A DNA stretch of 64,000 nucleotides. It comes from Cristatella mucedo. Taxonomy: Eukaryota > Bryozoa > Phylactolaemata > Cristatellidae. Location: the NCBI GenBank assembly GCA_009760855.2, contig WPIO01000012.1:62001-126000 (forward strand), read 5' to 3'. Within the stretch, counting starts at the first letter, position 1; every line of letters begins with the position of its first letter. The notes beneath the pieces are model-generated. The model did not search any database. It worked only from the letters and a program-made list of their open reading frames with translations, and was not told where the DNA came from. Positions 30,601-39,940 of the stretch are shown piece after piece. The position numbers were made by a program, and so were the translations under genes.

Positions 30601-32816
30601 GCAGTCGGATGCTACGTGGAAGGAGAAGTGGAGCATCGTGCAGCCGATTGCTCGTCGATTTGCCAGGGATTGCGGTATTGGCCCTTACCATTGCTATCGA
30701 TTGCCGTGAATGACTGAAAATTAACTGGCAAATAGCTTTAGAATCCTACGGCTTCACTTTGAACAGAGTGTAATGCTACAATGTGCAACGATAGTTGGAG
30801 CTCCGCGAAGCCACTTTGTTGCCGATTTGGCACGGATTGTAGTGGATTGCTGCTTCGAGCCGAGCAAATGCCGTATATTGTCATGCATCGCTAGAGATTG
30901 TGCGAGCGCACTTATTCAAAAAAGACGTGGTTGCACTTTAAACAAAGTGATTTGTAATATGCATTTAAAATTGGAGCATTAAGAAACCAATATGGGGGCA
31001 TTTTGTAGCGAAATGCTACATGCGGATTTCGGTATAGGACCGGTCTGTTGCAGTGCATTCCAGAGCGTTGCTGCAGAATGGTCGAGGCAATTGTAGTGAT
31101 ATTGTGCGAGTACACAATAACCAAAGAGTAGAGAAATTTTTCAAACACAATTAGAGCTTCTAATGTACACTTTGTGGTCGCTTTGCGGCTGATTGTGGTG
31201 GATTGCAGTATGGCACCAGGCCATTGCAGTGCATCGCATGGAAACGCGCTCGCACGATGGGGTGACGTTTGTGGGTGCACTTTGAACTGTGTCTAGTCTT
31301 ATAGCAAATGTATATTAGAACTTCGTATTGACTCATTTGAGGATGATTTGCAGTGGATTAGAATAGATTGCGGTATTTTCCCAGGCCATTTAGGGCGACT
31401 GCAGCGTATTGCCAAAGTGCGCAGACGCAGAATTTCTTGAATTTACGTAGGTGCGAAGACAATACGGTGTGCTTTAATGTGCAATAAAAACTGGAACTCG
31501 GGGCAATCTATTTCTAGTCGGTTTGCTATGGATACGGTGGATTGCAGTGGTTGCGGTATTGGCCCAGGTCATTTCAGTCTATTGCAGCGCATTGGCATGA
31601 GAACGCCAGAGCCAACGCAAGTGAAATTGTATGGGTACAATTGTCACACAGTTTCATATGCAATCAAAACTGGAGCTTGTCGCTTTTCGAGTTTCTTTTT
31701 GTGGTGTAATGCAGTGGATTGCGGCATTGGTTCGAGTTGCTGCGATCTATTTCAGTTGACTGCGTGAGAACGCGTGAGCGAAATAGAGCGAAATTTTGTG
31801 AGTACACTGTCAATATAGCTTAGTTTTATATTCCAAACTTGTCGGAGCTTTGCGCAACTGATTTGTGGTAGATTTGAGGTGACTTTAAGCGAATTTTGGT
31901 GGATTGTGGTATACGCCTTCGTCTTTGAAGCTCATTTGCATGAGTGCGTGCGCGTACAATGACATGAAATTGGGTGGATACGTAAATTCAAATATGTAAT
32001 ACAATATTCACTCGACTTATGATCTCGGGAACGCCAATGTCCTGTTTAAGTTAGCCTAATTAGGGTGAATTGCTGCGGATTGAGGTAATCCTAGGAAGAG
32101 ATTGAGTTCTCTGAGGGCGCTTTATCAAGTGCATTATTATTATTATTATTATTAACTCTTAAGACCTCTGCTTTCCCACGCGCGGCTTGCTGAAATCATC
32201 CGAAAACATCACGTTAGACCGTTGGCGCCGCCTGCCATGCGGCCGGCATAAGTCCGGGGTCTGGGAATTCACTCTGACTTTGAACTTTGGACTTGCGACG
32301 GTTCGCTTACCGGACCGCATCGACATCAGTGCGGGGTGGGCGGGGGAGAGGGCGGCGAGCCCCGGGTCGACTCTGGGGCGCGAGGTCAGCCGCAGTTCAT
32401 TAGAGCTCGTTAGCGCTACGCGGAGCGTACTCACCGGCACACACCTGCAAAAGCGGGTTGTTGGCAACGCGTATCGAGGTCAGCCTGCGGCGCACGGCGG
32501 CGGGCAGTGCCCGGAGGGCGCCGCTGCTCAGCACACGCAGCTGCGACATGCCGACGATGCACAGCTCGACGCCACCGCCGCCGCCGCCGCCGGCGTCTCC
32601 TCTCAGCGGAGGCTGCGCCAGGCCCGCGCAGAGTAGCACCTGCGTAGCGGTGTGCTCGCAGAACGGATTGTAGCAGCCGCTCGATTCGGCGGCGGCGGCG
32701 GCGACGGGGGCGGTGGCGATGACGGCGGCGGATGCCGGGTCTGCGAGCCCTAGCTCGAGATTTAGCAGGAGAATGCACGCCAAATGCGGCGGCGAAAGCT
32801 GCGCGCGGCGTGCCAT
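22221..32816 (-). CDS. receptor-like gene: signal peptide, LRRs, Cys-rich EB-like modules, one transmembrane helix
   Basis: Model on the minus strand: 32816-32445, 25619-about 25242, 24221 (or slightly upstream)-23880, 23389-22221. Exons 1-2 join in phase 0 inside an LRR (NNPLLQ + SIKRDAFAGL), and exons 3-4 in phase 1 (VYKA + G + CDVACT). The exon 2-3 junction is not settled; one more exon may lie between. The product should be secreted into the membrane with an LRR ectodomain (exons 1-2), an LRR C-terminal-type Cys cluster (LCANPDLCPC, exon 3), a Cys-rich EB-like region, a single helix (VAYVVLATCAGTLVAAACL) and about 190 cytoplasmic residues rich in Ser, Arg and Ala. The ligand and role are unknown. 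Intron 1 is nearly 7 kb and contains satellite array 2 and several LINE and SINE copies. Short Gly and Ala runs are triplet expansions. Confidence 0.7.
23880..24221 (-). CDS. LRR/EB receptor exon 3
   Basis: Donor gcag|GTGAGC joins exon 4 exactly in phase. The acceptor gcgcgtgcgcacag gives a start at 24221; an alternative AG lies about 14 bases upstream and would fit exon 2 in phase 0. It encodes LQLRLCANPDLCPCILPRVV, several N-linked sites (NVTG, NSSS) and Cys pairs, as in the region after the last LRR of a secreted LRR domain. Confidence 0.65.
24598..24647. repeat. (TA)n microsatellite
   Basis: About 50 bp of TATA/TATG repeats in the receptor gene's intron. Confidence 0.9.
25242..25619 (-). 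CDS. LRR/EB receptor exon 2: leucine-rich repeats
   Basis: Strong acceptor ccttgtcgtttgcag at 25619; the end at 25242 (gcg|GTGCGC) is provisional. It encodes SIKRDAFAGLEPTVTRLVVE, LEAIERGALADAARQLQRVV, LPRLAHLLLLDLPSLSHV and so on: four to five LRRs of about 22-26 residues with good Leu/Ile spacing. The remaining open frame to 25020 lacks LRR character. Confidence 0.68.
25811..25840. other. 30-bp perfect GC palindrome
   Basis: The two 15-base halves (GAGAGCGGCCGCGCG and its complement) match without a mismatch. Alternating CG in the centre makes Z-DNA or cruciform formation possible. It lies in intron 1 of the receptor gene. Confidence 0.85.
26395..26540 (-). mobile_element. LINE-B 3' fragment
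   Basis: (TAATG)n tail, then gtatccgtctataaatccac and the reverse-complemented 3' UTR and final codons. Immediately followed by a LINE-A copy in the same direction. Confidence 0.75.
26541..27260 (-). mobile_element. LINE-A 3' part, longest minus-strand copy
   Basis: Tail with (ATA)n, 3' UTR, and on the minus strand the ORF parts MQNSAARLVCLERRSCHTAP, LHRLTVKRCIDFKVLSLSFR and SLHYLATN. Several in-frame stops and indels. It ends near 27260 in sequence upstream of the QNSAARLV block (LLLRIKCFGRCSPGLFGYNR). Confidence 0.8.
27400..27515 (+). mobile_element. LINE-A ORF end fragment, opposite direction
   Basis: Reads ...LETVHLVRMLLKPGTQP-like and 'acggcatcccctaacttgac cacatttaaaaagaag', the same block as at 18.73-18.81 kb. 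Truncated before the 3' UTR. Lies beside the minus-strand copy. Confidence 0.65.
27741..28258. repeat. tandem duplication, 2 x about 259 bp
   Basis: Two diverged direct copies (27741-27999 and 28000-28258) share ttatgcat[a/g]aaatttggat, gcatgaccagtcagctccgt at, gagaatatt[c/t]gaagttgcact at and tgtagcggcagaagag in the same order. Each unit ends in the 3' part of a SINE-A; the second runs on into a complete SINE-A head. Confidence 0.8.
28212..28390 (-). mobile_element. SINE-A (tRNA-derived)
   Basis: Reverse complement reads a pol III B-box-like GGGTTCGAATCCTG, then TTGGGCGATCCTTTATTGCC, the central GTGG(CG)GTAGCCGTTAAGGCTC and the GCCGCTACGCAAAGAGG 3' end. Head to tail it matches the other seven copies. 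Confidence 0.85.
29413..29690 (-). mobile_element. LINE-A 3' end
   Basis: (AAT)n, then the reverse-complement terminal stem and the 3' UTR with 'cacagggtcagcaagcaaat' and 'tcagcacgcataagcacat'. It ends at the ORF stop region. In intron 1 of the receptor gene. Confidence 0.8.
29888..30030 (-). mobile_element. SINE-B (tRNA-derived head, LINE-A-like tail)
   Basis: Reverse complement starts with tRNA-like TGGTTCAGTGGTTAAGGTGC (A box) and ATAGGCTCAAGCCC (weak B box), then ggcatacgcaaagcacctga atagagattaaactcc, a tail closely like the LINE-A terminal stem. This suggests mobilisation by a LINE-A-type enzyme (inference). Confidence 0.65.
30010..32010. repeat. satellite-like array 2, about twelve monomers of about 170 bp, inverted relative to array 1
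   Basis: The reverse complement of the array 1 key word (e.g. TTGCTGTCGATTGCC, TTGCTATCGATTGCC) recurs near 30057, 30213, 30376, 30551, 30694, 30870, 31051, 31225, 31392, 31577, 31755 and 31925. The partner words GCGGTATTGGCCC and GTTGCACTTTAAACACAGTG also recur, matching array 1 read backwards. The whole array lies in intron 1 of the LRR/EB receptor gene. Confidence 0.85.
32088..32155 (+). mobile_element. LINE-A tail fragment
   Basis: cctaggaagagattgagttc tctgagggcgctttatcaagtgc followed by (ATT)n. Only the terminal stem and tail remain, directly downstream of satellite array 2. Confidence 0.85.
32445..32816 (-). CDS. LRR/EB receptor first coding exon: signal peptide and first LRR
   Basis: ATG at 32816 in good context (agcgccATGG). 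It starts MARRAQLSPPHLACILLLNL, a signal peptide, then a Cys-containing N-terminal cap (GCYNPFCEHT; LLCAGL) and LRR sequence (LRVLSSGALRALPAAVRRRL, then IRVANNPLLQ). The donor cag|GTGTGT in phase 0 was preferred over the nearby stronger-looking GTGAGT because it joins exon 2 in frame within an LRR. An upstream in-frame Arg-rich stretch is treated as 5' UTR. Confidence 0.7.
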
Positions 32817-33017
32817 GGCGCTTGACTCGACGGCACGGCGATTCGGCTGCCGCCGCCGCCGCCGCCGCACTTGAATCAGCAGCTGCGGCAGCCACCGCCG
32901 CCGCAGCAGCCGCATCAGCCGCGATGCTTTAAGGAGCGGAAGGGTTTTTGGCTTCGCTTAAAATCCCATCAAGACAGGAAATATCACAGCGTCAGCCGGT
33001 AGCGATTTATTAGACAA

Positions 33018-33085
33018 TAAGTCTTTGGCACAGCACTCTTCGAGTACTTAATCTCTATTCAGGCGCTTTACAATGGGCTGCATGA
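33018..33085 (-). mobile_element. SINE-B or LINE-A tail fragment
   Basis: 'gcacagcactcttcgagtac ttaatctctattcaggcgct ttacaatgggctgcatg' matches the SINE-B 3' part at 29.89 kb. Confidence 0.5.
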
Positions 33086-33104
33086 GGAGCAGCAACCGAT
33101 AGTC

Positions 33105-33640
33105 AATAGCAATAATACATTTAGATCGGAATCTCTTGCTAGGTACTTTTCAGATGCTGTATAGAAAGCATTACCGAATGATAGGTGGTAAAATCCGCAA
33201 GCAACAGGCATAGTGTAGGCAGGTACATGAACACGAAGAACGAATCAGAAAAACCCACAAAACGCTGAGATAAACAGGTGCGTTCTAAGCTTATTTTTAA
33301 ACTCCGTCACTAAACTACGTCAGGGGACATTGTGACGTGCGTCGGTAGTGAGTTCCAGGCTTTGAGAGCGTAGGAACTAGAGACGCGCGATCTCCGATGT
33401 TTTTGAGGTTCGTACGAGATATGATTAAACGATTCGAGTCAGAACAGCGGGTAGTACGATTCTTCTTCTGATGGGTAAATAGCAGTTCGATAAAGTAGGC
33501 TGGAGCCAGAGAACGAAGGGACGTAAAAGTAAGTGACGGAACCTTGAAATCGATGCACTGCTTGATTGGGAGCCAGCGACAGAAGGGGTGTTGTTGCTGG
33601 GCAACACTTGATTTGCCACAATTAGTCATTTAGTTTTATC
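33105..33640 (-). mobile_element. diverged LINE-A 3' part
   Basis: Tail, 3' UTR and, on the minus strand, WLPIKQCIDFKVPSLTFTSL, RSLAPAYFIELLF, RTNLKNIGDRASL, LSKPGTHYRRTSQCPLT, the ordered C-terminal LINE blocks with stops and shifts. It lies just upstream of the receptor gene's first exon. Confidence 0.75.
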
Positions 33641-34737
33641 GCGATTATTTCGCAAGATTTGCTGCCGTACAAGTGCCAATGTCATGCTGCCAGGGAGCCG
33701 AGAAATGGTGGAAAGGATCAAACTGAGCTAAGGTGCAACTGCGAGCCATCTGCATACAAGTGAAAGTCTCAATTGCGCGCTCGGCGATGAAAAAAGAAAC
33801 GGGCCTAAAATGTATTCCGAGGGCACCCTATATGTCAAGTGCTCCTCCGCCGAGGTTCGCCAGGGAGCCGTTCGATTTTTCGGGATTAATGGTGCGTCGC
33901 AACAGAAACTGCACTCACCGTGAGATGTAAGGTCGGTTTGGCGAAATGCTAGACTACCAGGGAGCAGTATTTAGTTGTACAAGGGCAAAACCAGGAAATG
34001 TTTTATTCCGGTTGTCTAGCCAAAGTACGAAGTGAAGGGAATTTAAAAGCATGCGAACGCCCGATGCTGCAGGGAAGACGGGGTGGCAGAGCCAATTTAA
34101 AGAGTTGCGATTTCGGATTTCGTAGCGACGCTAGGTTTTTCCATAGCAGTTACGTTGGTCCTGTCGTCATTTAATTGGGGGCGTTAGCTGCTATTCGACT
34201 AGGAATGTCACGAATTCAAAGCTGCAATAGAAGTTGCGCGAGAATAAACGGTGCTCGAAGGCCGGAAAGGATCGTAGCACGGGCATTGCTGATGCCTTAT
34301 GCATAGGAGCCAAAGCCTGAGCCCAATGACTGAGTCAATTGGCGATCGCTTCGGCAAGAGACGGCGTCGACTTAGCTACGAGCGAGCGACCTGCACTTAA
34401 TCCCAATCGTCTTCGCAGACTGCCTACGCTGTCAGACTTCCGCCGAGCCGCACGTCGCGACAGAGCGATGCGGCAATGCATAGTCGCTGGCTGAGCGTGT
34501 GAGTCACAAGTCCGCTGTCTGGGCATTGGGCGAACGAGCACGACGGCGGCGGCGGAGCCGCGTGTAGACACTCCTTTCGGGGGGAGGGGGGCTCACAATT
34601 TCGCTGATGCACATTACGAAGCATTATGCACATTACTAGGCGATACGAAGTGGCGCCGCCGCGTGGGCGGCGGCTCCTGTCGTCGGCGGCTGCGGTGCCC
34701 GACTTGGCGAGAGCGATCGTGCATGCATGTGCACGCA
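33641..34737. other. no gene or repeat family recognised
   Basis: Mixed-composition DNA. Short ORFs on both strands have no splice support or familiar sequence. Confidence 0.3.
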
Positions 34738-34845
34738 TGCATGCATCGATCGCTCAACGATCAACGCTCAACGATCGCTCAACGATCGCTCATCGATCGA
34801 TCGCTCAATCGCTCATCGATCGATCATCGATCGCTCAACGATCGC
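34738..34845. repeat. minisatellite of CAACGATCGCT / CATCGATCGAT units
   Basis: About 108 bp of shuffled 8-11-bp units made of GATCGCTCAACGATCG and CATCGATCGATCG. Rich in self-complementary ATCGAT/CGATCG words. ORFs across it (e.g. RSTIAHRSIAQS) are repeat artefacts. Confidence 0.9.
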
Positions 34846-35299
34846 TTGCATTGACTTTCGCACAGTCGCAATTGGGCGGGGGGGGGTGTCCTGCTCCACA
34901 GTTTCTTTTCGCTAAACGGCCACGTCAGCTCGGTAGTCACCTCGGCCGACTTTCAGGCCCGTACCGCTGCACAAATTCGAGCGCGCTTCTTCTTCTTGCA
35001 ATACCGATACCGTTGTCGATACGATACCGCAGCCCGCCAAGCTGACTGTGCATTTCTTGCGACCTCGGAGGAAGTGCGGCTACGCTGCCTCGCCCTCGAC
35101 GCCTCCTACCCGGTAAGACCCGATAAATGGTACGGCGGCTACACTGAACTACTACCCCCAGTATTGACCAACCGCCAATATGCGGCTTCAAAGTTCGTAC
35201 AACTCAGCTAACTCGGGCTATTGGCGGGCGGTGAGCATGAACGCCGCGGGCGGCCGTACCGAAACGTCGGCGGCTGAATCTCTCGAGTCGATTGTGCCT

Positions 35300-35787
35300 T
35301 GGTTGTACCTTAGCCGAATTAGTCCGCGGCCGAGAGTCCCGCAATCGGCGACCTCGGATGCTTAGCCTGCGCCCAGGTGCGGCCTCGCCGACCGCGTGCG
35401 GGCGTTCGCTCGAGCCTCTACACCGTGTGAGAGAGCGCGCGCGCGTCCGCGACATTTCACGCAGTGGCGGAGCGGCCATCGGAGGGCGCTGGCGAACGCG
35501 CTGGAAAATTGAGACCGGGGCGGGGCGAACCGGAGGGAGCCGAATGCGGAGCCGACGTGCGCCCTTTAACCCGGCGTAGCGTGAGATTCCTCGGCCCGCC
35601 TCTGGCACCGACCGAGCCGCGCTTGCTAGCTAGCCATCGAATTGGAAGGCGTGAGCGGGCGAATTCGTCTGCAAAGTCTGGGGCGACGCAGCGGCGAGCT
35701 GAGCGCCGTTTGAGGGTGGCCGGCCGACCGACGCACGGTTCATTCGGAGCAGCCCGGTTGCGGCGGCGGCGGCAGCTGCAGCGGCAG
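35300..35787 (+). promoter_or_regulatory. CpG-rich region with a candidate untranslated first exon
   Basis: From about 35.3 to 36.4 kb the DNA is very rich in CG dinucleotides. A strong donor (gcggcag|GTAAGCAT) ends a candidate exon at 35787. By position it could be the promoter and 5' UTR exon of the SLC5 gene starting at 46627, whose coding start has a possible acceptor (cggcttccgcag) at 46513. This is inference from position and splice sites only. Confidence 0.25.
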
Positions 35788-36436
35788 GTAAGCATTTGAC
35801 CGAGCGCAGCGGCCCCGCCCGTGACCGGGCTGTCGGCGCTGTTGGCGCGGTCGCCACTGCGTTCGCCTCGCCGCACCGCGCGCACCCGCCGCCAATAGGC
35901 TGGCTTTCGCGACTCTGCCGGCGACTGCCCGGTAGCGGGCGATCGCGCGGCACCGTCGCGGCGCAGAGCCGCCGGAAGCGACGGCGCGCGAAAGAGCGCT
36001 CTGCGGAAGGCGCGGTCGGGCCAGCGAACGTCCTCGTCGGCGTGCCCCGGCTCAGTCCACCTGCGCCGCCGCCTTCGCGCTGGCGGCGCAGAGCCGTGCG
36101 ATCGCCGGGCGCGAAATCCGTTTGCGCGCGCGCATGCGCCGACGTCGCGAAGCGCGTCCGTGGCAACGCCGGCGGACATAAATCCGGCAGCGGTCTGCTC
36201 CGCGGCGCGAATGCTCGAAGTCACGAGCTCGACCGACGCCGCCGCCGCGGCGAGCGCGCGCGAAGCCCTCGGGCGTCGCTCATTGGCCAGGCGGACCTGA
36301 GCAAGCTAGCGGTCTCTGGCGCGAGGCTCGCACCTGGTTTCCAGCTGCGACGCAGCAATGTCAGTTCGGCGGCGGCGGCGGCGGGGCAGTGCGGCGTGTC
36401 CTATCGACAATTGGCCTGAGCCGCTGGCGACCGACG

Positions 36437-36530
36437 TACTGTATGCAGCCCTGGTTTGCCTTTTTGGGGTGAGGCGCTTGCCTGAAGCGGCCAAGGTCGC
36501 CGGCTCGAGCCCCGGTGCATATGCGAAGCG
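36437..36530 (+). mobile_element. SINE-B copy (head)
   Basis: tRNA-like GGGGTGAGGCGCTTGCC and B-box-like CGGCTCGAGCCCCGG, followed by gtgcatatgcgaagcgttag gatagag, like SINE-B at 29.9 kb read in reverse. Confidence 0.5.
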
Positions 36531-36859
36531 TTAGGATAGAGCGGCAGCGTCAGACGTTTCAAGTCACCTCAAGGTGCGGAGTATCTACGGCAGAGTTTGA
36601 CCGAAATGCAGACCAATGGCGTCAAGCTAAACATTTGACCTGGAATAAATCGCAGCGATCACGTGGCGTTGTAGCTTCGTAAGATTACATCGTAACAGTT
36701 TTGTATAGGCTCGCTGAGTTTACAAAACGTATAAAAACCAACGCCGGGACATTTTGGTGGTGTACTCAGCAAATGATTTTGCAACATTTTCTCGCGGGTA
36801 GCCTGGACCGGAGTAAGAGCTTTCAAATTGATGACATCCGGCCATGTACTGCCTTATAT

Positions 36860-36968
36860 ACGCAGGTATATATGTATATAAATATATACATATGTGTGTG
36901 CATATATATATATATATATATGTATATTTATATACATATATATACAAATATATATATATATACACACA
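36860..36968. repeat. (TA)n/(TATG)n microsatellite
   Basis: About 110 bp of TATA with interspersed TATG and TGTG units. It encodes only Tyr/Ile runs. Confidence 0.95.
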
Positions 36969-36984
36969 TAATGTGTATAACTTT

Positions 36985-37085
36985 CTAAGAGGACTTAGTC
37001 ACTATCCCAACGCTTTACATGTGCCGCATGGCTCAAGCCTAAGACCCTGATCATTTAAAGTCAGCACTATAAACCTGGGCCTGGC
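36985..37085 (-). mobile_element. SINE-B copy
   Basis: 'ctaagaggacttagtcacta tcccaacgctttacatgtgc cgcatggctcaagcctaag accctgatc' is the reverse complement of the SINE-B tail and head junction. Confidence 0.5.
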
Positions 37086-37249
37086 ATGATGCGCCGGAAC
37101 ACTTTCTGCGAACACCATAGCATCCAAGAGCTTTCCGCATGGCTACGACGACCATGCGGGTTATTGCTGCGGACGCTCTAGTACAAATGAGCTGGGCGTG
37201 AAGCTAGACACGAAGTACGAGCGAGCAGCGGTAACGAGCGAGCAGCGGC

Positions 37250-37595
<346 letters not shown>

Positions 37596-37599
37596 ATGA

Positions 37600-38690
37600 C
37601 CCGATCGGCTGCTGCTCAACAACCGGCAGCGTGCCTCGGAATGTGTTTGCAGACCCAAGGTTGACCTCGACCGCAGCATTCAATTAGTAGGATCGAATTC
37701 ACGGGCGGGCCAACGGCTCGCTCTAGCCGATCCGTAACGTTCAGCAGGCTAGGCTACTCGAGCCGAATTACGCCTCCTCGGCGGGCGAGGCTGGGCACGC
37801 AGAGCGCGTACTGCATCAATTTGGCCTCGGCGGCGGCGCGGCAGCGGCAACGGCGGCGGCGGCGGTGGGGGCATCCATTAGAGCCGAGCACGAGCTGTCT
37901 CATGTTGCGTACGCCATCGTTGGCCCCGTGAAGCGCTGGATACGAAGCTCGGCCTTCGAGGGACTCAAGTGCTGCTAGACCTGACGATGGAAACACGCTC
38001 AAGAGCAACGCGGCGTAGGTAGGGGGAGCCGAGGTGGCGGAGGGGTGGGAACTTGTGGTAGCCAGGGGCCAAGGCTGCCAAAGTCAATGACTTGAGACGG
38101 CGAGTCGTGCTCGATTCCTACCTGCTTCCTGCCTACTCGAGTCTTACTTGGGTCTTCCGGTCCTTGGAAGGTTTAGACGGCAGTCTTGCTCCACGTCTTG
38201 TTTCCTACTCGCTGCGCCCCAGCGCTGAGCGATCATGGGATAGCTGCAGCATTTCTCTGCGGCCGCGAATCACTAGCGCCTCGTCACCGGTAGGATGAAA
38301 CCGTGCGCAATGGCCTTTGCCGCTCGCCGGCTCAAAATCTAATTTTGGACCTCGGCGGTCAGTGTCCCATAAGCAGGGACTCGCGCGGCACGCAGCGAAG
38401 AGTTCACCGGTCAAGTTGCGACCTCCAGCCCTCTGCCACTCGCCACGTCTTTCCGAGTGATGCAGTAGGCGCGGCTTGAACGACGCCTGTGATTGGTCAC
38501 TTGCTAAGTGTTGGCTGAAACAGTTAAACCCGCTTTGGCTGCTGAGTCTTCGCCAAGAGTTCCCTTCGGGTCTAGACCGCCCCCAACGTGTCGGCGACGT
38601 GTACACTGAAGACTCGTGTAGTTGGGAGGCAAGACCCTACGTCTAAACCGGGCTTAAGGCCCGATAGCGTGAGGAGAGAGGAGAGTTTAC
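37600..38690. other. no gene recognised
   Basis: GC-moderate DNA with a short GGC run at 37828-37868. ORFs are short, unspliced and unfamiliar. Confidence 0.3.
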
Positions 38691-38698
38691 TGCTCTCT

Positions 38699-38726
38699 CC
38701 CCCCCCCCCCCCCCCCCCCCCCCCCC
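38699..38726. repeat. poly-C tract of about 28 bases
   Basis: Uninterrupted C run. The other strand is poly-G, so a likely G-quadruplex site and a common assembly or length error point. Confidence 0.95.
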
Positions 38727-38879
38727 GATAGGTTTAGTTTAACGACCGAGCCTCGCTTGCAGCAGAGATCGTCCCCTGTTTGCCCCCTTTTTCGAAGCTC
38801 TCAGCCATACCAGACGGCTACTAAACTTCAAGCGAGGTGCGACCAACCGTTTAGATAACCGTTTAGATTCGCTTCTAAC

Positions 38880-39235
38880 CAACCTCGAATTCTGTGGAGA
38901 ACGTACTTTCAGATCGCCTGCTCCCAAAGCCCGGACTCTTCGCAGACTTACATCGACACATCTCCCGACTTGGCTACGATTAAAAAGAAGCAATACGCCC
39001 GCCTGTTCCTCGAAGCAGTTACTTCGCTCCTTTGAAGTGTCCTTTATGTCTTTATGGGTGCTGTCATTATGCATGCCTTTATCTAATTCGCACTCTATCG
39101 CTCCAGCGTGCGTATATTATTAACTATAGTTATTATAAAATAATAATATAATATAATATATTATAGTATATTATTTATTATTACAATATTAGTGCCTCGA
39201 GAGAGATTTAGTTTTTTTAGGGTGCTATTCAAATC
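38880..39235 (+). mobile_element. diverged LINE-A 3' part
   Basis: 'aacctcgaattctgtggaga' (the NLKSFGD block), 'gctcccaaagcccggactct', 'catctcccgacttggctacg attaaaaagaag', then 3' UTR words and an AT-rich insert (39115-39185) before the tail 'agagatttagtttttttagg gtgctat'. Confidence 0.65.
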
Positions 39236-39277
39236 TCACAATATTAATTAATATACCAATAATAACATCTTTAAGAG

Positions 39278-39436
39278 GTGAGTAGGTAACGTGGACGCTT
39301 TTCACGATCTCCGTGCCGAAGTAGTAGGTTCGAATCCTCTGGTGGGCGATCATTTATTGCCAACGCAAGCGGTGGTCATAGCCGTAAAGGCTCTTCTGTC
39401 GCTATGCAAAAAAGGCTGTTGAATTAGCTTGTATTT
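39278..39436 (+). mobile_element. SINE-A
   Basis: tRNA-like head with a B box (agtaggttcgaatcctctgg), then TGGGCGATCATTTATTGCC, GCGGTGGTCATAGCCGTAAA and the GTCGCTATGCAAAAAAGGC end. Confidence 0.85.
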
Positions 39437-39649
39437 TTATTTTTTATACGCATGCACCTGAAAATACAGCTGACAATAAAGGTATATTGTGGCTCTAGCC
39501 CTCATTCCAAGGGGGCTGAAATGGCAGGCCCGGAATGCCTCGCGATTCCCTTCTAAACTTGGTGGTTCCTTCGGGAAACAGAATCTGAAGATGTTCGCCA
39601 GAAAAGCACCACGACCCTGAGCCCGCAGCATCAGAAAATTGGCCCTTCA

Positions 39650-39940
39650 GTATGCTGGACTTGAAGCTGCGTTGCGCATCTATTTAGGACAGCACTTAGT
39701 GGGTCCATGTGATTCGTCCTTTATGTGCTTATAAGTGCTGACAAGTTTGCATGCTGCCACTGACCATACTTGCATGCTGACCCTGTGCATGTCACCGCTA
39801 AGCATGTTATTCTTATTTTAACGAGAATGCTACCACTAGCCATTTGATCGTGCCTCTTTTGCAGCAAATGCAAAGCGCCTAGAAAGAGATTGAGTTCTCT
39901 GAGGGCGCTTTATTAAATGTGTTATTATTATTATTATAAA
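39650..39940 (+). mobile_element. LINE-A 3' end
   Basis: Starts in the last ORF codons (catctatttaggacagcact tagtggg), then 3' UTR, terminal stem 'gcgcctagaaagagattgag' and (ATT)n. Good match to the 13.9 and 18.8 kb copies. Confidence 0.85.

Noticed and set aside
20430-32010. CRISPR-like or regulatory repeat array
   Set aside because: The monomers are contiguous, diverged, about 165-170 bp and lack unique spacers; they are satellite-type repeats in animal DNA.
35462-35490. hAT-like terminus CAGTGGCGGAGCGG
   Set aside because: No matching opposite end or 8-bp duplication found; likely chance in GC-rich DNA.
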